A stretch of DNA of 64,000 bases from DAOUJI01 sp965237875 (GCA_965237875.1 CBDEGP010000001.1:372001-436000), one strand, 5' to 3'; shown: positions 8,921 through 18,006, counted from the stretch's first letter. The notes: generated by a model not told the origin, from the sequence alone. Made by a program: numbers and translations.

Positions 8921-9148
8921 GTGACCACCCCCAGGCGATCCAAGACCATCACCTTCTCCCTGCCCCCGGAGATGGAGGCGCAGGTGCGCCAGGTGATGAA
9001 GGAGGACGACCTCTCCGTGAGCGAGCTGCTCAGACAGGGTATACGCCTGTTCATGGAGGAGAGGGAGTGGCGCAGACGGGAGCGGCTGGAACGGCTGCGC
9101 TCCCGCATTACTACCGAGCAGGAAGAGACAGGGAGGAGAGAGCGATGA
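8921..9148 (+). CDS. Ribbon-helix-helix regulator of recombinase 1
   Basis: 75 residues. The beta strand SKTITFSLPPEM and the two helices that follow are a typical CopG/Arc-like RHH fold; the tail is charged. GTG start with AGGAGA at 8907-8912. The stop overlaps the start of the recombinase gene (ATGA at 9145-9148), so the two are translated together. The large palindrome just upstream suggests autorepression and control of the recombinase. Similar in its strand region to the RHH protein of the PIN module at 14,754-15,011, but here paired with a recombinase instead of a toxin. Confidence 0.85.
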   Translation: MTTPRRSKTITFSLPPEMEAQVRQVMKEDDLSVSELLRQGIRLFMEEREWRRRERLERLRSRITTEQEETGRRER

Positions 9149-10966
9149 ATGACCGACTCGATCTGATACCGGCCGCCCTCTACGCCAGGGTGTCCAGCGA
9201 CCGCCAGGACGTGGACCTGTCCGTGGCCGCCCAGCTGCGGGCGCTCAGGGACTATGCCGAGAAGAACGGCTACCACGTCGCCCGCGAGTACGTGGACGAG
9301 GCAGCGAGCGGACTGATAGCGGATAGGCCGCAGTTCAGGAAGATGCTGGACGAGGCCGCGAAGCCCGAGGCCCCCTTCAAGGAGATATTGGTCTGGAAGT
9401 TCTCAAGGTTCACCCGGAAGCGGGAGCACGCCGTCGCCTTCAAGTCCATGCTCCGGCGCAGGGGCATCCGGGTGGTGTCCATCACCGAGCACGCTGACGA
9501 CTCCCCCACGGGCAAGCTGATGGAAGCCATCATCGAGAGCGTGGACGAGTTCTACAGTGAGAATTTGGCCCAGGAAGTCGTCCGGGGCATGAGAGAGGCG
9601 GCTTCCAGGGGCTTCTGGGTCGCCAGCAGGGTGCCCTACGGCTACCGCAAGCTCTTGGTTGCAGGACGGGGCCAAGAAGCGGCCCACGCTGGAACTCGAT
9701 CCGGCCACTGCGCCCGTGGTGGAGCGCATCTTCGGCATGGCCGAGGCCGGCAGGGGAATCCTGGACATCACCCGGACCCTCAACGACGAGGGCATCGCCA
9801 ACCCCACCGGCAGGCTCTGGTCCAAGAACGGCGTCCACATCATCCTCAAGAACGAGGTGTATACCGGAACCCTGGTCTGGGGCACGACTGCGAAGGAAAA
9901 GGCGGACCCGGTGCGGGTGGAGAAGGCCTTCCCCGCCATCGTCTCCAAGGCCCAGTTCAAGCGGGTGAACCGGAAGCTGCGCTCCCGCGCTCCCAAGCGG
10001 AGCCACCCCCGCAGGGTGGGAAGCACGTACCTCCTCAGCGGCCTGGTCAGGTGCAGGGCGTGCAACCGGGCGCTCTCCGGCCAGGACGCCAAGAGCGGCA
10101 GGTTCGCCTACTACGTCTGTCAGTCGGTGATGAAGCGGGGCAGTGGGGCCTGCGACGCCCCCAGGCTCAACGCCCGGCGCTTCGAGGAGATGGTGGTGGG
10201 GAAGATTCGAGAGAACGTGCTCACCGAGTCCAACATCCGTGAGTTGGTGAAGCTGGTGGACGAGGAGATGGACGGCATCGCCCGTGAGCAGCGGCAGAAG
10301 CTGGAGACCATAGAGTCGGAGCTTGTGGACGTGAAGCGCAGGCTGGAACGGCTCTACGATCTGGCGGAGACCACCGACCTGGACATCGAGGACTTCAAGC
10401 CCCGTATCCGCGACCACAGAGAGCGGCAGGAGAGGCTGGAGGCGTCTGCGGCGGAGGCGAGGACGATCCTCTCCCAGCGCAGGGAGGTCCTAGACGACGT
10501 GGAGACCATCACGGCCTACTCTCAGGACATGAGCGTGTTCCTGAACGAGAGCGAGCTGACGGAACGCAGGGCCTTCATCGAGAGCTTCGTGAAGGAGATC
10601 GTCGTCATGCCCGACAACGCCGTGGTCCGCTACACGATTCCGATGCCCGACGACAGCCCCATACCGGGGAGAGACGCCGAGGAGATGGCGCTGAACGGCT
10701 CGGTTCTGTCTACCGTCAAGTTTGGTGGGCTTGACTTGACGAAATCAAGAACCGAGGCCGATTCGCTGGTCACACCGTCGCTCGGCATGGGGACGGTGTA
10801 CGTCAGCGTCGCCTCGTCTCCCACCACCTCGATACCCTCCACGAAGTTGCGGATGAGGGCTTTGCGCTCGGGGAAGGTCCCTTCCTCCAGGAAGTCTCGG
10901 AAGTCCGCTACATACTCCTTGATCTCCTCCGTGGTCGGCAGCTCCACCCTGCGCTGCTCCAACTGA
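9145..10966 (+). pseudogene. Large serine recombinase 1, frameshifted
   Basis: The N-terminal resolvase domain is complete (ALYARVSSDRQD with catalytic Ser; FSRFTRKREHAV), then the frame breaks near 9657-9660, where GTTGCAGGAC replaces the expected GTGCAGGAC (one extra T). The other frame continues with the recombinase domain (about 9,660-9,990), a zinc ribbon (CRAC, later C-x-AC), and a long coiled coil. All parts align to recombinase 2 (10,630-12,294). As written the gene gives a truncated catalytic domain without DNA-binding parts, so it is probably dead unless the extra base is a sequencing error. Its 3' end runs into and overlaps the antisense end of recombinase 2; the homologous part ends near 10,740. 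Confidence 0.85.
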
Positions 10967-12294
10967 CCGGCGGCGTCCTCTCGCGCAGCCTCCAGCTGCT
11001 CCTCGCGGTGCCTCAGCGAGAAGATTCGGGGCGACAGGACCTCCAGGGTCAGATCGCTCGTCTCAAGGGCCTCGTAGAGCCTCTGGAGCCTGCTCTGCAC
11101 GTCCCCTAGCTCGGCGTCGATGACATCCACCCTGCCGGACAACTCCCCGGCCATAGCGTCTATCTCCTCGGCCACCAGCGTCACAAGCTCCACGATGGTC
11201 TCCTCGGTGAGGATTCGCTCCCTGATCTTCTCGACCACGAAGTCCTCAACCCTGGGGGCGTTCAAGTAGCGGGCGCTGCACATCCCTGCGCCTTCCCGGA
11301 ACAGGGTGCCGCAGATGTAGTAGGCGAACTGGCCGCTCTTGGCTCCCTGGCCGGAGTAGGGCCTGCCGCACACGCCGCACTTCAACAGCCCGCTCAGCAG
11401 GAACCTGCTTCCAACCCTGGCGGGTCTCTGCACCTTCGGCGCGCGGTTCCGCATCGCCTCCTGCACGGCGTCGAACATCTCCCTCGACACCAGCGCCGGC
11501 CACGCTCCCTCAACCCTCACCGGGTCCTGGGCCTTCTCTCCCTTGCTGGTCTTGCCCCAGACGGCGGTTCCGGTGTACGCCTCGTTTCTCAGCACGTAGT
11601 GGAGCGTTCCCTTGTACCAGCGTTTGCCCCTGTTGGTGATGCCCCTTTCGTTCAGCTCCTTGCATAGCTCCTTGAGGCCGTTGCCCCGCAGGGACTTCTC
11701 GAATATCTCACTCACCACCGGGGCTGTGGCCGGGTCTATCTCCAGCGTGGGGCGCTCCTTCGCCCCGTCGTTCACCTTGACTCGCTTGTAGCCGAAGGGA
11801 GCGTTGGAGGCGAGGAAGAAGCCCCGTGATGCGGCCTCCCTCATCCCTCGGACGACCTCCTGGGCAAGATTCTCCGAATAATATTCGTCCACGCTCTCGA
11901 TGATCCCCTCAAGCAGCCTGCCGGTGGCGTTGTCCTCGGCTTGCTCGGTGATGGACACCACGCGGATGCCCTTGCGTCGCAGCTGGGCCTTGAACGCCAC
12001 GGCGTGCTCGCGCTTCCTGGTGAAGCGGCTGAATTTCCAAACGAGGATGACCTCAAAGGGGGACTTGGGCTTGCCGCCCTCCTCGATCATCACCCTGAAC
12101 TGGGGCCTGTTGGCGACTCGGCCGCTCTCGGCCTCGTCCACGTACTCGCGGGCCACGGAGTAGCCGTTGGCCTTCGCGTAGTCCTTGAGCGCCCGAAGCT
12201 GGGCGGACACGGACAGATCCACGTCCTGCCTGTCGCTGGACACCCTGGCGTAGAGCGCCGCCGGTGTGAGCGGCTGTAGGTGCTTCTTCTTCAT
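10630..12294 (-). CDS. Large serine recombinase 2 (integrase of element 2)
   Basis: 554 residues, intact. Order: resolvase catalytic domain (about 1-150; ALYARVSSDRQD, Ser nucleophile), recombinase domain (about 170-290), zinc ribbon (CGVC and C-x-ARYL, about 330-375), coiled coil (about 400-470), and a beta-rich tail ending YTVPMPS. It cuts and rejoins DNA at attachment sites to integrate or excise its element. Start ATG 12,294 follows AGGAGGACAGC. Unlike recombinase 1 it has no RHH gene before it, but an operator-like repeat lies 25-40 bp upstream. The last 20-odd codons contain the attachment-like sequence at 10,736-10,752. Confidence 0.92.
   Translation of the reverse strand: MKKKHLQPLTPAALYARVSSDRQDVDLSVSAQLRALKDYAKANGYSVAREYVDEAESGRVANRPQFRVMIEEGGKPKSPFEVILVWKFSRFTRKREHAVAFKAQLRRKGIRVVSITEQAEDNATGRLLEGIIESVDEYYSENLAQEVVRGMREAASRGFFLASNAPFGYKRVKVNDGAKERPTLEIDPATAPVVSEIFEKSLRGNGLKELCKELNERGITNRGKRWYKGTLHYVLRNEAYTGTAVWGKTSKGEKAQDPVRVEGAWPALVSREMFDAVQEAMRNRAPKVQRPARVGSRFLLSGLLKCGVCGRPYSGQGAKSGQFAYYICGTLFREGAGMCSARYLNAPRVEDFVVEKIRERILTEETIVELVTLVAEEIDAMAGELSGRVDVIDAELGDVQSRLQRLYEALETSDLTLEVLSPRIFSLRHREEQLEAAREDAAGQLEQRRVELPTTEEIKEYVADFRDFLEEGTFPERKALIRNFVEGIEVVGDEATLTYTVPMPSDGVTSESASVLDFVKSSPPNLTVDRTEPFSAISSASLPGMGLSSGIGIV
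10702..10752. other. Attachment-site-like sequence in the overlapping recombinase tails
   Basis: On the plus strand GTTCTGTCTACCGTCAAG ends recombinase 1; on the minus strand GTTCTTGATTTCGTCAAG ends recombinase 2 (10,735-10,752). Both match GTTCTTGATTTTGTCAAG next to the CAT tRNA (25,125-25,145, plus strand) and the repeats around the cadherin-like gene. The recombinase 1 copy is followed by TTTGGTGGGC, the complement of GCCCACCA as in a tRNA 3' end. That it is a recombined att site is inference. Confidence 0.55.
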
Positions 12295-12319
12295 GCTGTC
12301 CTCCTCTGATGTTCATCGA

Positions 12320-12337
12320 GTCTTACTTAGTAAGATG
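12320..12337. promoter_or_regulatory. Operator-like inverted repeat before recombinase 2
   Basis: TCTTACT-T-AGTAAGA (12,321-12,335) is a perfect 7-bp inverted repeat, flanked by GAGTC and GACTC. Read on the coding strand it contains AGTAAGACT, the centre of the 33-bp operator of element 1. Likely site for an RHH repressor. Confidence 0.6.
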
Positions 12338-12430
12338 ACTCATCCAAGGGGCTGTTGTCAAGGAGCAGCATCTAATCTGACGCGCCCCTTGTTGTTGCGG
12401 GGAGCTTACCCTATCCATTCGAATGGCATG

Positions 12431-13183
12431 TCAGTCTGAGTGCACCCCATGCCCCACCGCTCGAATCGCCTCGAATTGCTTCTTGTAGGCGAACACCAAC
12501 TGCTTCTTCGCTCGGGATAGGTCTGCTGCCCAGCGGCTGCCCGCGCCAAATTCCGCAGTCTCGAACGCCTCAAAATCCCTGCGGTCCCTCTCGGCTCCCC
12601 TCTTCCAGGACGCGGACGCTTGCATGGAATAGTGCGGAACGGCGTAGAGAGGTCTGCCGGTCTCTCGTTGCAGGCCATGCCTCTGGAGAAATGCCTCCAC
12701 TTGCTTGCCGATGGCGATGACCGGAGCGCCGGGTTTTCCCACAATGGCAATCTCTTCCAGCAGCAGGGGGTACCATTCCTCGTACCGGCGGTCACGGTCT
12801 AGGGCCGCCACTGTGACTGGCATTGCCCCCTTTGACACATCCGTCAGGTGGCACGACTGTCCGGGTTGGAGGAGGTACCGGTCTATGGAGAGCAGGAAGA
12901 GCGACAGCGTGTCGCTTTCTTTGCCGGACATTTTCCTGCCGGAAAGGGAGAAGTTCCGAAATCCCTCTTGTATTTTCTTCCGCGCGGCTTCGATGCTGTT
13001 GGCCCATCCAAAGCTGGGCTCCATACCGACGATCACGTAGTCCACCCAGGATTCCGGCTCCACACAGGGCAAATAGACGCCCCAGCCCTGCACGATCCGC
13101 TCGATGGCATGGGCCTTGTCCCTATCGACCTGTGCCTCAAATAGCCGCTCCAGGTTGTGGTATGCGGTCTTGTCATATGGCAA
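12431..13183 (-). CDS. UDG-superfamily-like protein (hypothetical DNA glycosylase fold)
   Basis: 250 residues. Three parts recall the uracil-DNA glycosylase fold: VDYVIVGMEPSFGWANS (about 47-63) in the position of the first loop motif, VIAIGKQVEAFLQRHG in the middle, and VPHYS near residue 185 in the position of the H-P-S loop. Key UDG residues are not exactly matched, so a real glycosylase activity is uncertain. It follows the PD-(D/E)XK gene by 108 bp on the same strand and lies last in the cargo of element 2, before the recombinase. A DNA-modification-sensing or defence role is possible. Confidence 0.5.
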   Translation of the reverse strand: MPYDKTAYHNLERLFEAQVDRDKAHAIERIVQGWGVYLPCVEPESWVDYVIVGMEPSFGWANSIEAARKKIQEGFRNFSLSGRKMSGKESDTLSLFLLSIDRYLLQPGQSCHLTDVSKGAMPVTVAALDRDRRYEEWYPLLLEEIAIVGKPGAPVIAIGKQVEAFLQRHGLQRETGRPLYAVPHYSMQASASWKRGAERDRRDFEAFETAEFGAGSRWAADLSRAKKQLVFAYKKQFEAIRAVGHGVHSD

Positions 13184-13291
13184 TCTGCTACTCCTTTCCA
13201 GCCTAGACCTATCTCGATAGACCCCGCGCGGGCAGCCTTTGGCTTGTTCTTACCGAACCTCCCCAATCACCACCGGGTTTCCAACCGCCTG

Positions 13292-14314
13292 CTACCCTCC
13301 CAAGTAATAGCGAGCGCGGACGTAGCTCAGCCAATCGCTCCACGTCCCCTCAGTGTCGTGTTCTTGAACCCATCCGACCCACTCCTGATGTGTGAACACG
13401 GCAAACCGTGCCCGGCTCTTGAAAAGCTGTCCCCACTGCCTCAATCCTGCTATCCCGCTCTGCCTGAGGGCAGCTTCCGCCTCATCGTTGCGTTCGTCAA
13501 CCGCTACCGCAGACACCACCAGGTCGTATCGTTTCGACTGTGCGATGCCTTCGGCCAAGGCGTGCTGACGGAACAACTGGAAGCCGTTCCTCATTGCCGG
13601 ACAGTGAGGAAGACCGGCCAAAGCTGCCTCATTCACAACGGGTGCCAGGTGCTCCCAATATCTGCGACCCCAAACTGTTTGATGGCATTGATTGGCATGA
13701 TCTTTCGCAACCTCCGCAGGGCGATTGCAACGGTCTGGATCGGGGTTGCCGGCACGTCTGGAACTGCCTTTGTGTCTCCACGCAGAACATTCATAGAAGC
13801 TCTTCTCGGTGAGCTTGTTCTCAACCAGTACCAGCCCCTGGCCCCCGTTCACCAACAGGCCGATGTCCGGCGACGTCTGGTTGGCGCCCCTGGTGCCTCC
13901 TTCTTCTCCCAGCAAGCATGAAGGTCTTAGTCTACTGTCCCTATCCTCATACTCCAGCTCAATTCTCTCCAGCGAGTCGATCTCCACGGCGACGCGATGT
14001 TTGAGAAACGAAGCGAATAACGCCCTACCGTCAGCAGACCCACCGAGGGGAAAGTACAGGTTGGCGCAAAGAACCCACGAGCTCTTGAGGTTGTGCACGC
14101 CCTCGTGCTTCTGCACGCCGGTAGCCTCAAGGTATGCCGGTAGCGAGTTGTCCGAACCCGTGCGTATGCCCGGCCAGAGACCTTCTTCCCACGAGCCTTC
14201 GGGCAGAATCCACGGATATTGACGACCGCGCCAGCGTCCCCATTCTTTGGATTCTACATTTGCTTCACGCCACTCTATCTGGTGGCGAGTCATCCACTGG
14301 TCAAAGTTCTTCAT
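13292..14314 (-). CDS. PD-(D/E)XK nuclease, PGN_0703-like
   Basis: 340 residues. The stretch SPDIGLLVNG-x3-LVLVENKLTEKSF gives the metal-binding and catalytic pattern D150, E165, K167. HNLKSSWVLCANLYFP upstream (about 74-89) also fits the PGN_0703 family of putative restriction endonucleases. No DNA methyltransferase is adjacent; the next gene downstream is the UDG-like protein, and the PIN toxin gene stands just upstream. A stand-alone nuclease in a defence cargo is the best reading. The family call is fairly good, the target unknown. Confidence 0.7.
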   Translation of the reverse strand: MKNFDQWMTRHQIEWREANVESKEWGRWRGRQYPWILPEGSWEEGLWPGIRTGSDNSLPAYLEATGVQKHEGVHNLKSSWVLCANLYFPLGGSADGRALFASFLKHRVAVEIDSLERIELEYEDRDSRLRPSCLLGEEGGTRGANQTSPDIGLLVNGGQGLVLVENKLTEKSFYECSAWRHKGSSRRAGNPDPDRCNRPAEVAKDHANQCHQTVWGRRYWEHLAPVVNEAALAGLPHCPAMRNGFQLFRQHALAEGIAQSKRYDLVVSAVAVDERNDEAEAALRQSGIAGLRQWGQLFKSRARFAVFTHQEWVGWVQEHDTEGTWSDWLSYVRARYYLGG

Positions 14315-14352
14315 TTCACTCCTTGCTGTAGACGTATTTCGTGGCGGTCAGA

Positions 14353-14757
14353 CTATACCTCTAACGCTGATAGGAATTGGGGGGCGTTCACGATTCTTGC
14401 GCCCTGATGCTCATCAAGCGGCAACAGATGCCGTCGGTCGCCGGTGACCAGATAATCGGTGGAAGCCTCAACAGCGCACTCTAGGATGCGGTTGTCGGCG
14501 TGGCCGCCCTCGATCACCTCCGGGAGCCGACGGGGTTCAACGACGGTGGCGGCATCCTCCAACGCCCTGAGAGCCTGAGCCGAGCGTTCCTCGGTCCAAT
14601 CGAACTTGCGTCCGAGCACTCCGGCAACTTCCTCAAGAATGAAGCGAGACAGGCACAACTCGAACCGTCCCCTGAGAGCCAGTTCGAGAACGAGGCGCTC
14701 GTTGCCTGGGAAGTTCAGACCTGAGATGATGACGTTGGTGTCTAGGACAACTCTCAT
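14353..14757 (-). CDS. PIN-domain toxin (VapC-like ribonuclease)
   Basis: 134 residues starting MRVVLDTNVIISGL, the first acidic motif of PIN RNases. Further acidic positions follow in EEVAGVLGRKFDW, in GGHADNRILECAV and in YLVTGDRRHL. ATG 14,757 overlaps the stop of the RHH gene by four bases. Type II toxin that cleaves RNA; neutralised by the upstream RHH protein. It belongs to the PIN_3/PilT-like group. Confidence 0.88.
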   Translation of the reverse strand: MRVVLDTNVIISGLNFPGNERLVLELALRGRFELCLSRFILEEVAGVLGRKFDWTEERSAQALRALEDAATVVEPRRLPEVIEGGHADNRILECAVEASTDYLVTGDRRHLLPLDEHQGARIVNAPQFLSALEV

Positions 14758-15011
14758 GTACGGGAGGAGCTGACCTCTGCCCGGTACTCCTCCACCAGGC
14801 CGGCCACGTCCTCCGGGCCGATGCCCTTCTCCCTGGCCCGCTCCTCTCCGTACTGGAGCAGCTGTCTCCACTCGCACTCTTCGATGTAGCGGAGCAACGC
14901 CTCGCGTAGAAACTCGCTCCTGGACCGTCCCTGCTGCTTCATCACCTCGTCCACCCGGTCCGCCATCTCCGGCGGCAAGGAGAAGGTGATGGTCTTGGTC
15001 GTTCGCGGCAT
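14754..15011 (-). CDS. RHH antitoxin of the PIN module
   Basis: 85 residues from ATG 15,011, which follows GAGGGTG. TKTITFSLPPEMADRVDEVM is the RHH strand and first helix; the C-terminal 35 residues would wrap the toxin. The leader on the coding strand has GGTAAGACTCGATAAC with an imperfect inverted repeat TCTT-ACC-AAGA (15,033-15,043), related to the operator cores of the two recombinases. The strand region resembles the RHH regulator of recombinase 1. Confidence 0.85.
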   Translation of the reverse strand: MPRTTKTITFSLPPEMADRVDEVMKQQGRSRSEFLREALLRYIEECEWRQLLQYGEERAREKGIGPEDVAGLVEEYRAEVSSSRT

Positions 15012-15296
15012 GTTCACCCTCTTGTTATCGAGTCTTACCAAGATAGTGCGGCATGGGCTGAGCTCCTGTCAACCGTCCTATAGACGCTCGCCGACAGACC
15101 CCACTCACAGGGCGGGAGAGGGAACGCTGGCGGTGTCGTACCCGTGTGCAGGAGATCGCACGGGAAGGCAAGTTGCAGTACGGGCGATTCCATAGCTCAA
15201 TCGAGGAGAAGAGGACGGCCTGCTAAATCGGAGCGAGCAATTTGATTCCGGTGTTCGTTCCACCCTTGCAGGACAGCCGGAGCCTTGGCACTTCTG

Positions 15297-15875
15297 CTAG
15301 TTCAAATTCGCGGACGGCTCTGGGATTGATGGCTCCTCACTCCCTTGGGCAAGGGTCCCTCTAACTTGAAGGACAGCCAATGTCGCGTGTTTCAGGAATT
15401 TCGCTTGCATGACGTAATTCGGGAAGTTGCTTTTCTCAACGAGATATCTCCACTGTACAGAAGCATTCTTCAGAAGCTTGAATATTTGCCCGGGGGTCTC
15501 CCACCCTCCTGGGGGCGACTGCGCTTGCTCACAGTATTTGCTATGTATTTGGGCCTGAAGGGGACCGCACAATTCGTCGAACAATTGATCGATACCATGA
15601 TGCTTACTTGCTGGCTTACCCTTGTCTTGCTCCCAAAGAAGTTTGAGCGCCAATTCCGCCGCTAAGACCATCAATACGACTCGGGCCTGGTACATGCCCA
15701 ATTCCTGGCACTCTTCGCTCGTGAACTGTCCCAACGTTACCTTATCGTCTTGTAGCTTCTTCAACAGGAGGCGTGGAGGCATCTTGTCAGGGTTCAGCAA
15801 TGTGGAGATTCCGTCTGCTGATGTCAACAAGCCCTTGACGAAATCGGGAGTTTCCTTAACCTTTTTTGCCGCCAT
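15297..15875 (-). CDS. HEPN-like hypothetical protein
   Basis: 192 residues, mostly helical. The middle part AAELALKLLWEQDKG, then KHHGIDQLFDEL, has the layout of HEPN-like domains (hydrophobic helix with ELALK, a short loop, then H-x3-L-x2-L). The later QWRYLVE is also typical. The strict R-x4-6-H catalytic motif is not seen. Part of the element 2 cargo; transcription direction as its neighbours, with 161 bp before it and 285 bp after it. Function unknown. Confidence 0.55.
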   Translation of the reverse strand: MAAKKVKETPDFVKGLLTSADGISTLLNPDKMPPRLLLKKLQDDKVTLGQFTSEECQELGMYQARVVLMVLAAELALKLLWEQDKGKPASKHHGIDQLFDELCGPLQAQIHSKYCEQAQSPPGGWETPGQIFKLLKNASVQWRYLVEKSNFPNYVMQAKFLKHATLAVLQVRGTLAQGSEEPSIPEPSANLN

Positions 15876-16036
15876 GTTCTCGACTCCTTGGTATCACTGC
15901 AATCACTACCACTGTTTTGGGGAGTAGGGTCAGGCGTACATACGCCGTCGTTGGGAGGACGGTGTTGACCGAAGCGAAAGGATATCCCCTACGAGAAGAT
16001 AAGTGTAAACGACGCACCGGTCTGCCTCTTCCTTCG

Positions 16037-16759
16037 TCAGCGTATAGAGGAGAAGCTGTCTAAGTCAATCACTTGTTGATCAACCGGGACCCCCAGCTTG
16101 CTCAACGTCTGCGCCAAACCGAATCTCTCAATCCCCTCAACGATTTGACCTATTCTATCGACACAGTGTTCGATGAACTCTGGGGACATGTAGAACATCC
16201 ACGGCTTGCCGCCAATTGCCGCATGTGAGAACCACTCCGAAGGCCAGCCAGAAGTATCAAGCCTTTGTTCAAAGCTCCGACGCACTTCAACGGGCCATTC
16301 AAAACCGTTGTGGAACATTTTGTTCCTGTAGGCGAAGAGTGCCGACAGAGTAGGCTTGAGATCATCTGGCATGTATTCCCACATGCCGACCCTGTCTATC
16401 CTGGCCGTAATGTTCTTAGCTAGGTTTCCTTGCGGCAATTCTTCTCCGATTCGTTGAAATACTTGCCTGAAAACTGACTCGATGAACGGAGCGATCATAC
16501 CCACTGCGGCCATGCTGTGGGCAGCATCTTGGTAGCATGAGTCGTGCAAAAGATCGACCCATTCGTCAACTGCACGTTCGTTCGCAGCGCCTCGTGCTTG
16601 TGCAGCGAACTCTCCGACTTCCTCGATCTTATCCGAAAGCTCATGGTCGACTCGTTCCTGGCGAAACAACAAGCTTCGGATGGCACGGAACTGCGCATCA
16701 TAGTCTAATCCGTGTAGAAGCGGCCAGTCGAGATTCTCGGATTCTGGAGTTGGCTCCAT
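16037..16759 (-). CDS. HEPN-like hypothetical protein with RNKMFH motif
   Basis: 240 residues. ALFAYRNKMFHNGFEWP (about 135-151) has R-N-x3-H, the pattern of HEPN ribonucleases. The N-terminal half is helical and rich in acidic residues. No partner nucleotidyltransferase is seen. It lies in the element 2 cargo between the broken XRE gene and the other HEPN-like gene. A stress or phage-induced RNase is a fair guess. Confidence 0.55.
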   Translation of the reverse strand: MEPTPESENLDWPLLHGLDYDAQFRAIRSLLFRQERVDHELSDKIEEVGEFAAQARGAANERAVDEWVDLLHDSCYQDAAHSMAAVGMIAPFIESVFRQVFQRIGEELPQGNLAKNITARIDRVGMWEYMPDDLKPTLSALFAYRNKMFHNGFEWPVEVRRSFEQRLDTSGWPSEWFSHAAIGGKPWMFYMSPEFIEHCVDRIGQIVEGIERFGLAQTLSKLGVPVDQQVIDLDSFSSIR

Positions 16760-16847
16760 GAACTTACCTCACGATTCAACGCTTCGACAGGAAAGCCTAG
16801 CACCAACCCAATCGGCAGTTGTTATTGACCTATGATCTTTGCTGCGC

Positions 16848-17218
16848 CTAGCTATCTTTACGCCTACTCTCCCCACATATGAGAGGTTCACTCACCAGGA
16901 CGTCGATAACGGTGCCAAGCCCACTGGCTATGCGAGCCAAGGCCGAGGTCGATCCCGGTTTGCGCCCACACTCAATCTCGGAGATGTACCTTGCGGCGAT
17001 ACCTGTTTTCTCTGCCAGTTCCCTCAGGGTGATGCCTTGGTGATTCCGAAACCGAGAATGGGATTCTTCCCCCGTATAATGTCGAGAGCGACCTCGTGAG
17101 GAACACGCACGCCGTCGTCCGCGTCCTAGGCGGCCAGAATGTCCTCAAGTTGACTGTTGCGCTCAATGAGGGCGTCGTACTCGTTCCGGGTCAAGGTGAC
17201 GGTCTCTTCGCTAGTCAT
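16848..17218 (-). pseudogene. XRE-type antitoxin gene, broken by a stop and a frameshift
   Basis: On the minus strand ATG 17,218 starts MTSEETVTLTRNEYDALIE and continues to LEDILAA, where TAG interrupts. The same frame continues with VRVPHEVALDIIRG, then the frame shifts near 17,050. The new frame gives GITLRELAEKTGIAARYISE followed by IECGRKPG, a clear XRE helix-turn-helix, and ends at 16,848. Intact homologues are single proteins with exactly this order and are often paired with RelE-like toxins. No toxin gene is seen beside it. Confidence 0.75.
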
Positions 17219-17326
17219 AAGCCGCCTTCCTAACGCCCAATTCCAATTGCGCGGTTGGCTCATCCGAGCCGAGAACCTCTGTTGGACCCGAAGCTCGAAT
17301 CAGGTGCAGCGAGCTGTGCACCGCCC

Positions 17327-17755
17327 CTACGTCGGCAGACGCCACGCAACCAGGACGCCGACGACCAGCAGCAGCCCGAACAGCCCCGCGACGACCAAGC
17401 CAAGGGTGAAAGCTATTCGCCTCATTCTATCACGGCCGCCACGCTCCTTCCGACAGGACTCCTCCAACCCGACGTTCCGCTCCTGCTCCAGGACAAGCTG
17501 GGCTTGAAGGAGCGCCACCTGCTCATCCAACCCCCGAATCCGCTCCTGGGCCACGTCCAGCAGCGTACCCCGGGATCCGGCATTTGCGCCGTTGTCCGGC
17601 AGGTCGTCGTCCAGCATCACGTATATCCGGTGTCGCCTTCCGTGCTGCTCCCGTCTGACCTGGATCTCTCCCGAGGCGATCCGACGGTCCAGGGTGGACA
17701 GGGACACTGCCAACTCCCGGCAGGCCTCGGCCTTCATCAGTTGTCTCATACTCAT
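17327..17755 (-). CDS. HTH protein with coiled coil and C-terminal membrane anchor
   Basis: 142 residues. The N-terminus (KAEACRELAVSLSTLDRRIA) is a MerR-like or excisionase-like HTH. Residues about 65-105 are a coiled coil, and about 112-137 form one hydrophobic membrane span (LGLVVAGLFGLLLVVGVLV). This would tie a DNA-binding head to the inner membrane. It follows replication-relaxation gene 2 by 251 bp on the same strand. An inverted repeat with arms GTGTCAG/CTGACAC lies about 45 bp upstream of the start and could be its operator. Confidence 0.65.
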   Translation of the reverse strand: MSMRQLMKAEACRELAVSLSTLDRRIASGEIQVRREQHGRRHRIYVMLDDDLPDNGANAGSRGTLLDVAQERIRGLDEQVALLQAQLVLEQERNVGLEESCRKERGGRDRMRRIAFTLGLVVAGLFGLLLVVGVLVAWRLPT

Positions 17756-17798
17756 CTTCCTTACATTCGGTTGTTGCGGTTCGTCATCACGTCAACAT

Positions 17799-17814
17799 GT
17801 GTCAGCCCTGACAC
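17799..17814. promoter_or_regulatory. Inverted repeat before the HTH-membrane gene
   Basis: GTGTCAG-CC-CTGACAC, perfect 7-bp arms, 44 bp upstream of ATG 17,755. It overlaps TGACACGTCA (17,809-17,818), which also occurs at 8592-8601 after replication-relaxation gene 1. Confidence 0.5.
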
Positions 17815-18006
17815 GTCAATCACGGCAGGGACCTGGCGGCGGTAGGTCCGGGTCCTGCGTTCCCAGGGTTGCCTTGCGCCGGCCGGGTCATGGCTTCTGC
17901 AACAAGTTGCAATCGTTTTGGGCTTTTTGGGCCTGACAGCGTTGGTAAGCTGTGAACTAGGTTTGTGGACACCCCCCCTACAGGAAGTCTCGGAGACGGA
18001 GATTTG

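Noticed and set aside
9640..9680. Programmed frameshift in recombinase 1
   Set aside because: No slippery heptamer or stem-loop is seen, and the paralogue at 10,630-12,294 has a single frame; a simple one-base insertion explains it.
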